A stretch of 64,000 nt of DNA from Aminipila terrae (GCF_010120715.1 NZ_CP047591.1:496001-560000); one strand, 5' to 3'; shown: positions 47,001 through 56,865, numbered from the stretch's first letter. Notes: generated by a model from the sequence alone, not told the origin. A program made the numbers and translations.

Positions 47001-50000
47001 CATGCTCCCCAGCTTTTTTCATCTAGAAATTTCTGTAATTTTTCAACATAGTTTTCTCCCTGATAATTATAGGGTTATCTCCCTGAGCTAAAATCTGCAG
47101 AACAACAGCCCCATAATCTGTTCCCTGCCAAGTAGAAGAGGCTCTATGACTTTTTACATCATATAATTTAAAGTTATAATTATCAAAGTCATCGCCCAAA
47201 ACGGATTTAGCTGCAAAAATATCCCAATAAGAGCTTGTCAAATCTCTGTTATGATTGTAGTAGGAGCGAAGTTGAGCAACAGCCTTATCCACCACGTCAT
47301 CTGACAATTGCCTGGATACAGTCACTTGGAATTCTTTTACCTTAATAAAAGTTCCATTTGTTACAGTTGCCTTTAGTGTTAATTTTGTGTCTGTATCTCC
47401 TAAAGTTACTCTACCTTCATTTGTAATAGTCTCAAGTTTAGAAGACTCCCACACAATATTACTTCCATTTTTCCCAGTTGTAGGCAGCTCTATATCTCCT
47501 GTAACAAACAGTGGTATAGATAATGAATCATAGTCTTCTGTTCCTTTTTCATTGTTTTGGTCAGCAATTGCCAGCACTTTTACAAGAAAAGTTTTTGTCT
47601 GGGATGCTTCTCCTCGCTTAATATTAGCGGTTAACGAAACGACTGCATCCATTTGGCCTTGCTCTGGTCTGACTATATTCCCTGTGGAAGAATTGATTAC
47701 ATCTGAATTGGATGATTCCCATACTATAGTACTCCCGTAATACCCTTTTACAGGCAGGGAGATTTTTTCTGTTGCAATGTCTGGAAGTTTGATATTGTTG
47801 GTATCTTTCTGTACAGCCTCTGCATCAGTAAGTATGGAAGTATCATAAGTCATGGAAGCCAAAATAGACTTGCCATTCTGGTAATCTCCCATGGCCATGG
47901 CAACCCCCATGGTTGCAGGATCCCACGGCATATCATCATGTACTGGGTTTATATAAAATGCTCCATTATCTGCTCTTCCGTTACGAAGTTTGTTCCAAAG
48001 TCCGTATTCATCCACTTTATCTTTGTGACCACTGGCAACTAAAGCTGAAATATAATAGGCATATTCCTCTGTTCCATAATTTTTTGAGTTATCCAAATCA
48101 TAAACGAACTTTAAAGTCTTTAAAATTCCATCTATTTCTTTTTGCGCAAATTCTTTTAACGGCTTTGTCTCCCCCTTAACGGTAATTTGCGTACCATCAT
48201 TTAACCAGCGGCTGAATAGAATAATCGCAAGACTCTGATCTACCTGCCCATCAATTTCTAAAGATCCATCCCTGTCAATCTCAGCTAAAGCCCGCCCACC
48301 TTCTACATTTATATCCTGACGTTCCTCTGCATACTTGTCATCTTTTGCATCTATCATGTGCGAGAATATGTCTTCAATAGCTCCTATTCTGCCATAATGG
48401 GTTCCTGCCTGCTGCTCATTTCCCCAGTCTTTTCCCCCGAAGTAAGCCTCTAGTGCCATTGTGTTTACAACACAATTTCTTACAGGATATCCGAGTGTTG
48501 AAGAAGGATTAGAAAAACTCCCATTATCGTACTGTCCAGATATCATTTCACTAATTAAATCTGCCTGCTCTGTCAATCCTGTGCTGGGATAAACCTTTAT
48601 ATACTGCCTTGGATCTTTGTCCATGGCAATCCAGTCAAGCACCGCACTTGCTTCAGGGTTCCTAAAAGTTACATCATCGCTATAGTACCCACCTGTGCCA
48701 TAGAACTGTGTATTGTCCGCTATACCTCCAAGCTGGGGATCATTCATTAACGAAGCCAGCGAAAATGCCTGATGGCATTTGTTAATGCCTTTGCTTGCTT
48801 TATCCAGCGGATAGCTTTTATAGTACTGTTTTAACAGTTCCATATTTTTTCCAAAAGGAAATGTTTTATCCTCTGGTTCTATATTAAAAACTTTTGTCCG
48901 GATTACCGTTGCACAGTTACCACTTTTGATGATAATTTTTAGCTGAACCGTGTTATCCGGCTCCCCCGGTTGGAGTGGATGAACCTCTTTATCTGCAGAG
49001 GAAACCACTTTTTCATTAGAGGATACTAAGGAAACAGTATCTTCTTTTTCTTTAATAAGAGCAACAATATCATCTACTGTTGCCGCAGAATCCACGGTGG
49101 TTTTTAAATCTGCCACAGTTTTAAAAACTGCTTCTTCTGCTTCTTTTCCAGCGGTACGGTCTGCCTGATTTGCTTCTGCCAGTCTTAGAAAAACTGATTT
49201 TGCGTTTGCATCACTTTCCAGTCGTTTTCCATAATCCAAAGCAATGGCAGCCATAGCAGTAGCTTCTCCATTTGCTGATGAAGCACTTGCCGTGCGCTTA
49301 TACTGCCCGTCTTCCATCTGGAAACCCGCCAGTTTCTTCCACTCATCTTCACTAACCGCTTGCCCTGTTGAAAGTTTTGCAACGATATAGGCTGCCATTG
49401 TCTCACATTGAGAAGTATAAACAGTTTTTCCTGAAGCTTTTAGTGTTGCTAAAGCAGTTGCTAACTTACCAGTACCCGATTTTGCTTCTTCCGAATTGTC
49501 TAAAGAAAGTCCCTGTGTCAGCCAGAAGTTATTGTAAAAGGTAATGTTTTGAATCTTATTGCTTAGTCCCCATTGCGCTGTTCTAAAGCTATTGATTTCC
49601 CCTGCAGAAGAGTTTGAAGCAGCAAGGGCAGTAGTTGCCTTTATTTTATATTATTTAAACAAATATTTTTACCTCTATCCACTCCATATGCAGGCCAGGT
49701 ATCGCCCCAATATGCATTTAGTGCTAATAAAGCCAGACCATCTGCGGCTTTAGGATTAGTATTATTTTCAATATTTGTAAAATATCCTGTTTCCCCAGAC
49801 TGAGAACTCAGCAGTTCATGTATATAGTTATGCCCCTGAAAATCTGCAGGATCTCCACCTGCTGCCAGGATATCCAATATAATCTGTGCCAGCCAGGTTT
49901 GCGCATTTACTCCATTTGTCGTTTCAGATAAAGTATCCGAAGCGTTAGCTTCTCCAAATTTTAAGTCACTTATTTCACGATATTTTAAATGGTATTGCTC

Positions 50001-50512
50001 TTCCATCTGCGATGCTGTTTTTAAAGCCTTCATACTGGCTCTTTCGCCAACCGCAAAACGGGCTACACCTTCCATGGGTGTTGAGAGTTCTGTGTCCTGT
50101 CCCAAATTTTTATAATATGCTGTCACTTTATCCAGCTGACTTTCCAGCACGTTTCCTTCCTGTGGTGCCTCTTCTGACAGCAACTTTATTTTTTCATTTG
50201 ACTTTATATCTGAATTATCTGTTTCCCCTGTTTTTTGTATATCAGTTTCTCCAGAAATTTTATTTTCATGCTCATCTTGTATCTGTTCATTTTTTTCCTT
50301 ATCTGTGTCCTTATTTTCCCCAATATCTTTAGTAGCTTCTTTCTCTATATTCCCTTGTTTGATTGTTCCATCTCCACATTATCCAAAAGAACAGTATTCT
50401 GATTTTCTACAGACTCATTTTCTAGCTTACTTTCTGCAAAACTAAATCCCATACCCAACTGTGATATCAGCATTACAACAATTAATACCACTGCTATTTT
50501 TCGTTTTATCAT
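44022..50512 (-). CDS. Giant SLH protein with three toroids and two DUF4430 domains (four frame breaks)
   Basis: One gene of about 2163 codons that the raw sequence breaks into five pieces. It starts at ATG 50512 (MIKRKIAVVLIVVMLISQLG, signal peptide). Breaks lie between about 50345 and 50390, at the T run 49644-49647, near 47066-47069, and at the C run 45312-45316. Each is repaired by one added base, for example restoring DVGGYIPGVEGS at the last. The order is: signal; acidic Lys/Glu linker; toroid 1 (about 110-400); toroid 2 (ASAVLDWIAMDKDP, YDNGSFSNPSSTLGYP); and two atrophied-Ig domains (GSTIVWESSNSDVI, GSNIVWESSKLETI). Then come toroid 3 (TWQGTDYGAVVLQILAQGDN onward), DUF4430 (GQWYVYKK), an Ig-like part, a second DUF4430 (NQSGWMYRVNGKFPG), the pre-SLH module and three SLH repeats. 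It is last in the riboswitch 7 operon. The likely role is multivalent surface capture of B12. Confidence 0.82.
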
Positions 50513-50569
50513 ATTCTAAAACCTTTCTAGAATTTCAATCTGATTTTTATCTTAAATTATATCTAAAAG

Positions 50570-50597
50570 AGACGGCAGTTATAAAAATCTGCCGTCT
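50570..50597 (-). terminator. Terminator-like hairpin between small DUF4430 gene and giant SLH gene
   Basis: AGACGGCAGA/ACTGCCGTCT followed by CTTTTAGA on the minus strand. It may cause partial termination or protect the 3' end of the upstream message. The arrangement parallels 14238-14261. Confidence 0.55.
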
Positions 50598-50625
50598 TCC
50601 ATATTGGGATAAAATCTTAGTAATA

Positions 50626-51231
50626 CTACTTCGTTGTAGGTCCGTCAATCTTCCAAGTGTAATCATAAGTACTGTAATCGAATCTGATTTTATCTCCCTC
50701 ATGAAGCTGGATTCTGCTTAAGTATTCAGCTGCAGATGTTTCTGTACCACCAGCTGGTGTAATATATGCACTCCAGCCTGCTCCAACAGATTCACCCCAC
50801 CACTGTCCATTATCATCCTTGTATTCATCATACTGATTGTAAGAGGTATAGCTTCCTACATCTTTAATATATGCACCTGGATTTCCATACTTTGGCGCTA
50901 AATCAACACCGGTAGTTACGGCTTTGTTAGGAATATAAGTTTTTGTTGCTGCAATAATAGCATCCATAACGGATGACTTTGTCCCCAAAGGATTGATTGT
51001 AGCAGAATTAAACTGATCTGCTGTAAAATAGGATTTTGTTGCCAGAGTTATGTTAATACCCATAGGTACATTTATTGGTGTACTTGTATTCCAAATGGGA
51101 TTTCCCTGAGACGTAAACTGCACTTTTACATTCACCGTGTTTGTATCAGCAAATGCAGTTACGGACATGGCAAATACCATGGCAACAACTAAAACTAGCA
51201 TCATGATTCTAGAGTTTAAAAACTTTTTCAT
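50626..51231 (-). CDS. Small secreted DUF4430-like protein
   Basis: A 201-residue protein with a signal peptide (SRIMMLVLVVAMVFAMSVTAFAD) and a single beta-domain. KVQFTSQGNPIWNTSTPINV opens the domain. TKSSVMDAIIAATKTYIP matches the helix after the first strands of DUF4430. WWGESVGAGWSAYITPAG takes the place of the SGWMYxVNG motif, and LHEGDKIRFDYSTYDYTWK is the C-terminal strand. The start at 51231 follows GTGGAGG. It is between SseB-like copy 2 and the giant SLH gene, like the 174-residue protein at 14281 in the riboswitch 2 operon. Confidence 0.8.
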   Translation of the reverse strand: MKKFLNSRIMMLVLVVAMVFAMSVTAFADTNTVNVKVQFTSQGNPIWNTSTPINVPMGINITLATKSYFTADQFNSATINPLGTKSSVMDAIIAATKTYIPNKAVTTGVDLAPKYGNPGAYIKDVGSYTSYNQYDEYKDDNGQWWGESVGAGWSAYITPAGGTETSAAEYLSRIQLHEGDKIRFDYSTYDYTWKIDGPTTK

Positions 51232-51376
51232 CTTAAATACCTCCACTTTTAATTAAAATTTATCCTATGTTTTATCAGCCTTATTCAAACTAGCTCTGTA
51301 TAGATTCCTCCCCTTTCTGTAAATTTATTTTCAAGTGTAAGAAACACCTGTTAACATTTTTCCTTTTCTTTTTAAG

Positions 51377-52114
51377 TCAAAATAGATTTTTATTGCTTAA
51401 CCTTGTATAAATTCTGGTAGTTTCTAGCTGGTTTGTATCAAACTCAGGTGACTTCTGTATTAATTCAAATTTTTCTCCTGGTTTCATATAAGGTTTCATT
51501 ATTTCTGCTACCTGAGGGAATAATTTTATTTTTTCTCCATAAAAATCAACTAACAGCATCCAATGTTCTTCACATTCAGTCTCTCCTATAGCCTTTAAAA
51601 TCCAAGCAGATTCCACCTCAATACTATTGGCAAAAAACTGCTTTAAATTTCTTGTTAAGCCTTCTGGAACTTTCTCTGGTTTCCGAAGCTTAAGCTTTCC
51701 CGAGTGTTCTTCTCTCCGCAGCATCATACCCATTGTACGGGAATCAATAATTTCCATAATCTTCCTGTCTAATACAATGTTTTCTTCAAATGGGGATATG
51801 ACAATACCATTTATCTCAATAGCTGAGTCAATTACCAAATATTTAAGTCTGCTATAGGGTATCTGCACAAGCTGCTCTTCTGTAAATCTGCCTAGTTTTG
51901 ATTCCTTATGTAAAAAAGCAGGAATAAACTGTTTCCCGTCTCCAGTCATAAGCATTGCAAAATTCTGTCTGTTATCTTCCTGGATTTTACCCAGACTAGG
52001 TATCCACAATGTAGTTTCAGTAAGCCTCTTAAAAAACTGATTCTCACTTTCTGAAGATTTTTCATTTATCAGCTGCTTAAATAAATCAATTAACTCTGTA
52101 TTTCTTTCTTCCAT
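51377..52114 (-). CDS. SseB-like protein, copy 2
   Basis: A 245-residue paralogue of the protein at 42782, with the same domain order and length. The N-domain has TTLWIPSLGKIQ, FAMLMTGDGKQFIPAFLHKE, and QLVQIPYSRLKYLVID. The C-domain has CEEHWMLLVDFYGEKIKLFP, and the end is TRIYTRLSNKNLF. The start at 52114 follows AGGAG. It is the first gene behind riboswitch 7, followed by the small DUF4430 gene. It is probably cytosolic, with no signal peptide. Why an SseB-like protein should be under B12 control is not known to me. Confidence 0.8.
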   Translation of the reverse strand: MEERNTELIDLFKQLINEKSSESENQFFKRLTETTLWIPSLGKIQEDNRQNFAMLMTGDGKQFIPAFLHKESKLGRFTEEQLVQIPYSRLKYLVIDSAIEINGIVISPFEENIVLDRKIMEIIDSRTMGMMLRREEHSGKLKLRKPEKVPEGLTRNLKQFFANSIEVESAWILKAIGETECEEHWMLLVDFYGEKIKLFPQVAEIMKPYMKPGEKFELIQKSPEFDTNQLETTRIYTRLSNKNLF

Positions 52115-52161
52115 GTTATTCTTTCTCCTCTTCACACTTGATGTTTTCCCTTTTTATCCAT

Positions 52162-52193
52162 TAAAAAAACTGTGACGCTTATCGTCACAGTTC
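52162..52193 (-). terminator. Expression-platform terminator of riboswitch 7
   Basis: A perfect 10-bp AACTGTGACG/CGTCACAGTT with a U7 tract. Confidence 0.85.
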
Positions 52194-52261
52194 CGTTTTT
52201 AACTGTATTCTAATGTACTTTAAACCGACACTAAACCACGCTTTTTTATAAGCGCGTTGTT

Positions 52262-52470
52262 AGCCCCCACCTTTACCGAGGTATGCTTAAAATTTATGTT
52301 TGTCTTCTGACTTGTGTATCTTCATCTTTTGCCTGCCTTCCCAAGTATACACTCAGTGGCTGCTCTTCACAAGAGCTGTGGCTCAGACTCCACACTTACA
52401 GCGGCGGTACCGTCCCGGAATCTCACCGGAGTTCCATCTTAGCTATTAACATATTTACTGTTAACAGAAC
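52262..52470 (-). promoter_or_regulatory. Cobalamin riboswitch 7
   Basis: ATGGAACTCCGG, GACGGTACCGCCGCTGTAAGTGTGGAG, GCCACTGAG...GGGAAGGC, B12 box AAGTCAGAAGACAAACAT and hairpin ACCTCGGTAAAGGT are in order on the minus strand. It is very similar to riboswitches 6 and 8. Confidence 0.95.
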
Positions 52471-52512
52471 ATAATACATAATTTCCAAATTTTCACTTTT
52501 ATTTTTTATTTC

Positions 52513-52541
52513 ATCCTATCAACAAATTTTCCTATTGTCAA
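52513..52541 (-). promoter_or_regulatory. Promoter of riboswitch 7
   Basis: A perfect TTGACA (52536-52541), a 17-base spacer with AATTTGTTGA, and TAGGAT (52513-52518). Confidence 0.7.
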
Positions 52542-52622
52542 TTATTTGTTTTATTGATTTCATCGTCATTTTTCTCTCTTTTTCGACCTTGATATTTACA
52601 TTTTAATCCGTAAAACCATGTA

Positions 52623-53031
52623 TTAATAGCACCTTTCCAGAATTACACGGGTAGTTTGTCTATCAATATTTTCTAATACATTTTTGTCCAGTACAATGTG
52701 TTCTTCAAAAGGAGCAATAACAATCCCGTTTATTTCTCCCCTGAATCAGCTACTAAACCTACCAGCCTTTTATATGGTATTTGTATAAGCTGTTCTCCCT
52801 TAAACCCTCGTAAACTGGATTCTCCCTGAAGAAAAGCTGGCACAAACTTCCTTCCATCTGAGGCGGTAAGCCATACCCGTTTATCTTGTTCGTTACACTT
52901 GAAATCTAGTGCTCTCGGTATCCAGAATTTAATGTCAGCCAACCTTTTAAAAATGTAGTATCTCTTGCTTCAATTTTTTCTTTAATCAACCTTACAAACA
53001 ATCTGGTTAAATTTGTATATGATTCTTCCAC
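52623..53031 (-). pseudogene. Truncated SseB-like gene, copy 3
   Basis: The frame starts with GTG at 53031 after GGAGG and encodes MEESYTNLTRLFVRL, equivalent to the start of the other SseB-like proteins. Matching blocks follow: DIKFWIPRAL, TASDGRKFVPAFLQGES, EQLIQIPYKRLVGLV, and then INGIVIAPFEEHIVLDKNV. Two breaks lie at the T run 52945-52948 and the C run 52738-52741, each repaired by one base. Even when repaired, the frame stops at 52623 (RVILERCY), so about 110 residues are missing, including the whole C-domain. It is therefore a remnant even if the frame breaks are sequencing errors. It lies behind an apparently intact riboswitch 8. Confidence 0.75.
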
Positions 53032-53053
53032 GTTTCTTTCCTCCTTTACTCAC

Positions 53054-53084
53054 AAAAAAACTGTGACCAATCAAGTCACAGTTC
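53054..53084 (-). terminator. Expression-platform terminator of riboswitch 8
   Basis: AACTGTGAC/GTCACAGTT with a U8 tract, the same stem as riboswitches 6 and 7. Confidence 0.85.
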
Positions 53085-53134
53085 CGTTTTCAACTGTATT
53101 TTAATGTATCTTAAACTCACGCTAACCTACGCAT

Positions 53135-53355
53135 TGCTTATGGTTATATCTTTTTCCATAAAAGCACGTTTAACTCTTATGTTTGTCTTCTGACTTGCGT
53201 ATCATAATCTTTTGCCTGCCTTCCCAAGTTTCCTCAGTGACTGCCCCTTTTCAGGGCTTTGGCTAAAAACTCCTCGCTTACAGCGGCGGTACCGTCCCGG
53301 ATTTTCACCGGAGTTCCATCTTGGCCATTAACAGTATATCTGCTAACGGAACATA
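53135..53355 (-). promoter_or_regulatory. Cobalamin riboswitch 8 (upstream of the SseB-like remnant)
   Basis: ATGGAACTCCGG, GACGGTACCGCCGCTGTAAGCGAGGAG, GTCACTGAGG...GGGAAGGC and B12 box AAGTCAGAAGACAAACAT are all intact, though the downstream gene is broken. It is a third copy of the 6/7 type. Confidence 0.93.
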
Positions 53356-53394
53356 AAATACATTATTTTTATTTATTCATTTTTACTCTAAATC

Positions 53395-53423
53395 ATATTA
53401 TCAATAAACTTTCGTTTTGTCAA
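53395..53423 (-). promoter_or_regulatory. Promoter of riboswitch 8
   Basis: A perfect TTGACA (53418-53423), a 17-base spacer and TAATAT (53395-53400). Confidence 0.75.
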
Positions 53424-53474
53424 ATACAGGATAAAATCTTTCTGTTCACCCCAACTCTTTTTCGCAGGTATTTC

Positions 53475-55071
53475 TTATACTAATTTACATTTTCTAAGTA
53501 ACTTAACTAAAGCTTCACCCTTTGGCAGCATACCAATTTCATTTTCTTCTATAGCTTTTATTTTTAGCAGCACCATTCCGTATGCTACCGCTCCAATACC
53601 AATGGCAACTACAGTGGACATGCTGTTACCGATAAATCCAGCCAGTCCCTTATAGGCACAAAGAACTAATACAAACATCACAAGACCTGAGATAAGCGGT
53701 TTCCATACTGATAGTTTCAAATCAAAAGTAATACCTGTCATCTTTTTAACTGCTGCAAAATTAATCATACCAATAGTAATATATCCAAGAGTGCTTCCAA
53801 TAGCTGCACCTTCAACATTCAGGTCTGTTATACCCGTCAGAATAAAAGTTGAAATACATTTAACTACAAAACCTGCTGCCAGCCCCCATACTGCAATTCC
53901 AGGTTTCCCCAGCCCCTGCAGGGTTCCTGCCATGGTCTGTGCAATACATAAAAAGACAATTCCAATAGACAGGAAAAACAAACAGCCGGCAGAGCTTACT
54001 GCACTTGCTGCCTGAAGCGGATATAAAAGTTTCATGATAGGTTCTGCTAAAGCCATAAGCCCAAAGCTGCACGGAACGCCAATAATCATGGCAGTTCTCA
54101 GTCCCAGTCTGACATTTAGCTTCAGGAAAGCAGCATCCTTTATACTAGCTGCTGCTGCAATAGCAGGAACCATAGACAAAGCCATTGACAGTGCCAGAGC
54201 CATAGGAAGATTGATAACAGGCCCTACCATACCTGTCAGCTGACCATACAGAGCATTTGCTTCCCCAGCAGAAAAGCCTACAGACTGCAGCCTTCTCATA
54301 ACGATTATAACATCTGCAATGTTCATAATAGGAAGTATAGATACACCAATGGTAATAGGAATAGCAATAGCAGCCAAGGTTTTTAAAATACTTCCTGCGC
54401 TTTCTTTAGTGGTATCCTGGGTTTCATTTTTTAATGGCAGTTTGGATTTCTTATATAAATAAATAATTAATAAGACCAGAACCCCTGCGATGGGACCTAT
54501 GCTTGTCCCAACAGTAGCTCCTGCAGCTGCATATTCGATTCCCTTTGGTACCAGCATAATAGCTAATGCCAGGCCGATTGTGACTCTTACAGCCTGTTCC
54601 ATAAGCTGCGAAGTGGCTGTAGGGGCCATTTCCTGCATGCCTTGAAAGTATCCTCTGAAAACTGCCATAATAGGCACAAAAAGCAATGCTGGTGCTATAG
54701 AAATCATAGCATAATACGCCCCTGGATTTCCAAGTGCTTTTACAATGGGTTCTGCCCCAAAGAAAAATATAGATGAAGCTACAATACCCAAAGCAAGCAT
54801 CAGGATAAAAGATAGCTTAAAAACCCTGTGAGCCTCATCACTCCTGCCAATTGCTATACGCTCTGAAGTCATCTTTGATATGGCAGCGGGTGCTCCGTTA
54901 GTGGAAAATACCAGTAAAAAGACATATATAGGATAAGCTGTCTGGTAATATCCCATACCAGCATCCCCTATGATATTTCCAAGGGGATTCTGAAAACTGC
55001 CCCCATAACCTGTACTAATAATCCCGCTAAGCCTAAAATTGCGGCACCTTTTAAAAATGATTTTTACTCAT
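53475..55071 (-). CDS. SpoVB/MurJ-type polysaccharide or lipid-II flippase (two frame breaks)
   Basis: A multi-pass protein of the MOP superfamily (PST/SpoVB branch), about 532 residues with some 14 hydrophobic segments. Visible features are GMGYYQTAYPIYVFLL near the N-terminus, NGAPAAISKM, and FRGYFQGMQEMAPTATSQL, the R-G-x-x-Q-G-x-x-x-M-x-P-T-A-x-S-Q signature of this family. The first 38 codons are lost to two breaks at T run 55061-55065 and G run 54983-54986. Adding one base at each gives MSKKSFLKGAAILGLAGLL and then RIPLGNIIGDAGMGYY, starting at ATG 55071 after AGGAGA. In spore formers such proteins act in cortex or cell-wall precursor export. It is divergent from gpmI. Confidence 0.85.
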
Positions 55072-55261
55072 CTATATGAATCTCCTCTAAGTATTATTTT
55101 TTTCATTGTCAGACGCAAATGAATCAATTATATATTATACCAAAAAAACTACTATAGTGTATATGTTTTCTTTGTGAATTTTGTTATACTAATATCAAAT
55201 GTCTTTTAAACAGTGTTTTTTATAAAATATATCATAATATAACGATAAAAAGAGGTACGAA

Positions 55262-56796
55262 ATGAATACATTTGCAAAACCAACCATGTTAATGATTTTA
55301 GACGGTTATGGAATAAATAAGAATTCCTACGGCAATGCAATCGCTGCCGCTTCAAAGCCCAATTTAGACAGAATATTTAATACCTATCCCCATACCACTT
55401 TAAAAGCCTGTGGCCTTGACGTAGGGCTTCCTGCTGGTCAGATGGGGAATTCTGAAGTGGGACACTTAAATATTGGCGCTGGAAGAATTGTCTACCAGGA
55501 GCTCACTAAAATTACGAAAGAAATTGAAGAAGGAAGTTTTTTTAAAAATCAAGTCCTGAATAATGCTATGGAGCGTGTTATGGAAAACGATTCTGCACTC
55601 CATTTGCTTGGACTTGTTTCTGACGGTGGAGTTCACAGCCACATACAGCATCTTTTTGCATTGCTGGACATGGCAAAGCAAAAAGGAGTAACTAAAGTTT
55701 ATGTCCATGCTCTTTTAGATGGCAGAGATGTACCTCCAAGATGTGCAATGAATTATATCAGCCAACTGGAAGCTTATATGAAGGAAATTGGTCTGGGCAA
55801 GATTTCAGTAGTTGCCGGAAGGTATTATGGAATGGACAGAGACAAACGTTGGGAAAGAGTTGTGAAATTCTATGATGCCATGACACTGGGGGAAGGTGTA
55901 AAGTCCCAAACAGCTGTGGAAGCCATTGAGCTTGCTTACAGCAACGGTCAGAATGATGAATTTGTCCTGCCTACAGTTATTGGAGCAGGTGAATCACCAG
56001 CTACGGTAAGTGACAGGGATTCCATCATTATGTTCAATTTCAGGCCTGACCGAGCAAGGGAAATAACCAGAGCTTTTGTGAGTGATGACTTTGACGGATT
56101 TGAAAGGAAAAAGATAATAAAACAACTGCACTATGTCTGTATGACCCAGTATGATGCTGAAATGCCTAACGTATCCGTGGCATTTCCTCCACAATCTTTG
56201 AAAAACACTTTAGGAGAATATCTGGCCAAACAAAATCTGTCTCAGCTGAGAATTGCTGAAACTGAGAAATATGCACACGTGACATTCTTTTTAACGGTGG
56301 TGTAGAAGCCCCTAACAAAAATGAAGACCGTATACTCATTCCGTCACCTTCTGTTGCAACTTATGATTTGCAGCCTGAAATGAGTGCTTATAAGGTAACC
56401 GAAGCAGTTCTTGAACAAATTGAAAAGGAAAAATATGATGTGATTATTTTGAATTTTGCCAATGCAGATATGGTGGGACATACTGGAGTTTTCGAAGCAG
56501 CAGAAAAAGCTATAGAAGCAATTGATCAATGTGTATCCCAGATTGCAGACGCAATTCTTTCAAAAGGTGGACAAATACTACTCACTGCAGATCATGGAAA
56601 TGCTGACTGCATGCTGAATGAAAAAGGGGAAATCGTTACAGCCCATTCACTGAATGATGTTCCGCTGGTCCATATTTCCAAAGAACCTGTTAAGTTAAAG
56701 GATGGAGGTATTTTAGCAGATATTGCTCCTACCATGCTTGACCTGATGGGAATCACCATACCAGATGAAATGACCGGGAAAAGTCTGGTTGATTAA
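55262..56796 (+). CDS. gpmI: 2,3-bisphosphoglycerate-independent phosphoglycerate mutase (frame broken at 56288-56292)
   Basis: GpmI interconverts 3- and 2-phosphoglycerate using two metal ions. MLMILDGYGINKNSYGNAI begins the phosphatase-like domain, GNSEVGHLNIGAGRIVYQ holds the phosphorylated serine, and AGRYYGMDRDKRWERV is in the transferase domain. NFANADMVGHTG, LTADHGNADCM and AHSLNDVPLV complete the metal site. The frame breaks at T run 56288-56292. One added T gives HVTFFFNGGVEAPNKNEDR and rejoins both halves to about 511 residues, the normal length. AAGAGG precedes the ATG. It is monocistronic, with a strong terminator after it. Confidence 0.95.
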
Positions 56797-56803
56797 ACTT
56801 ATG

Positions 56804-56840
56804 AAAAATGCTTACAAATTTACAATTTGTAAGCATTTTT
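56804..56840. terminator. Bidirectional terminator between gpmI and the radical SAM gene
   Basis: A perfect palindromic stem AATGCTTACAAATT/AATTTGTAAGCATT, flanked by A and T runs on both sides, between convergent genes. Confidence 0.9.
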
Positions 56841-56865
56841 TATCTTTATTTTTCCTGTACTTAAT

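Noticed and set aside
9900..53090. Recurring 100-200 base blocks as a dispersed mobile repeat or CRISPR-like array
   Set aside because: The repeated blocks are cobalamin aptamers with terminators. They are kilobases apart, always upstream of a gene, and lack terminal inverted repeats or regular spacers.
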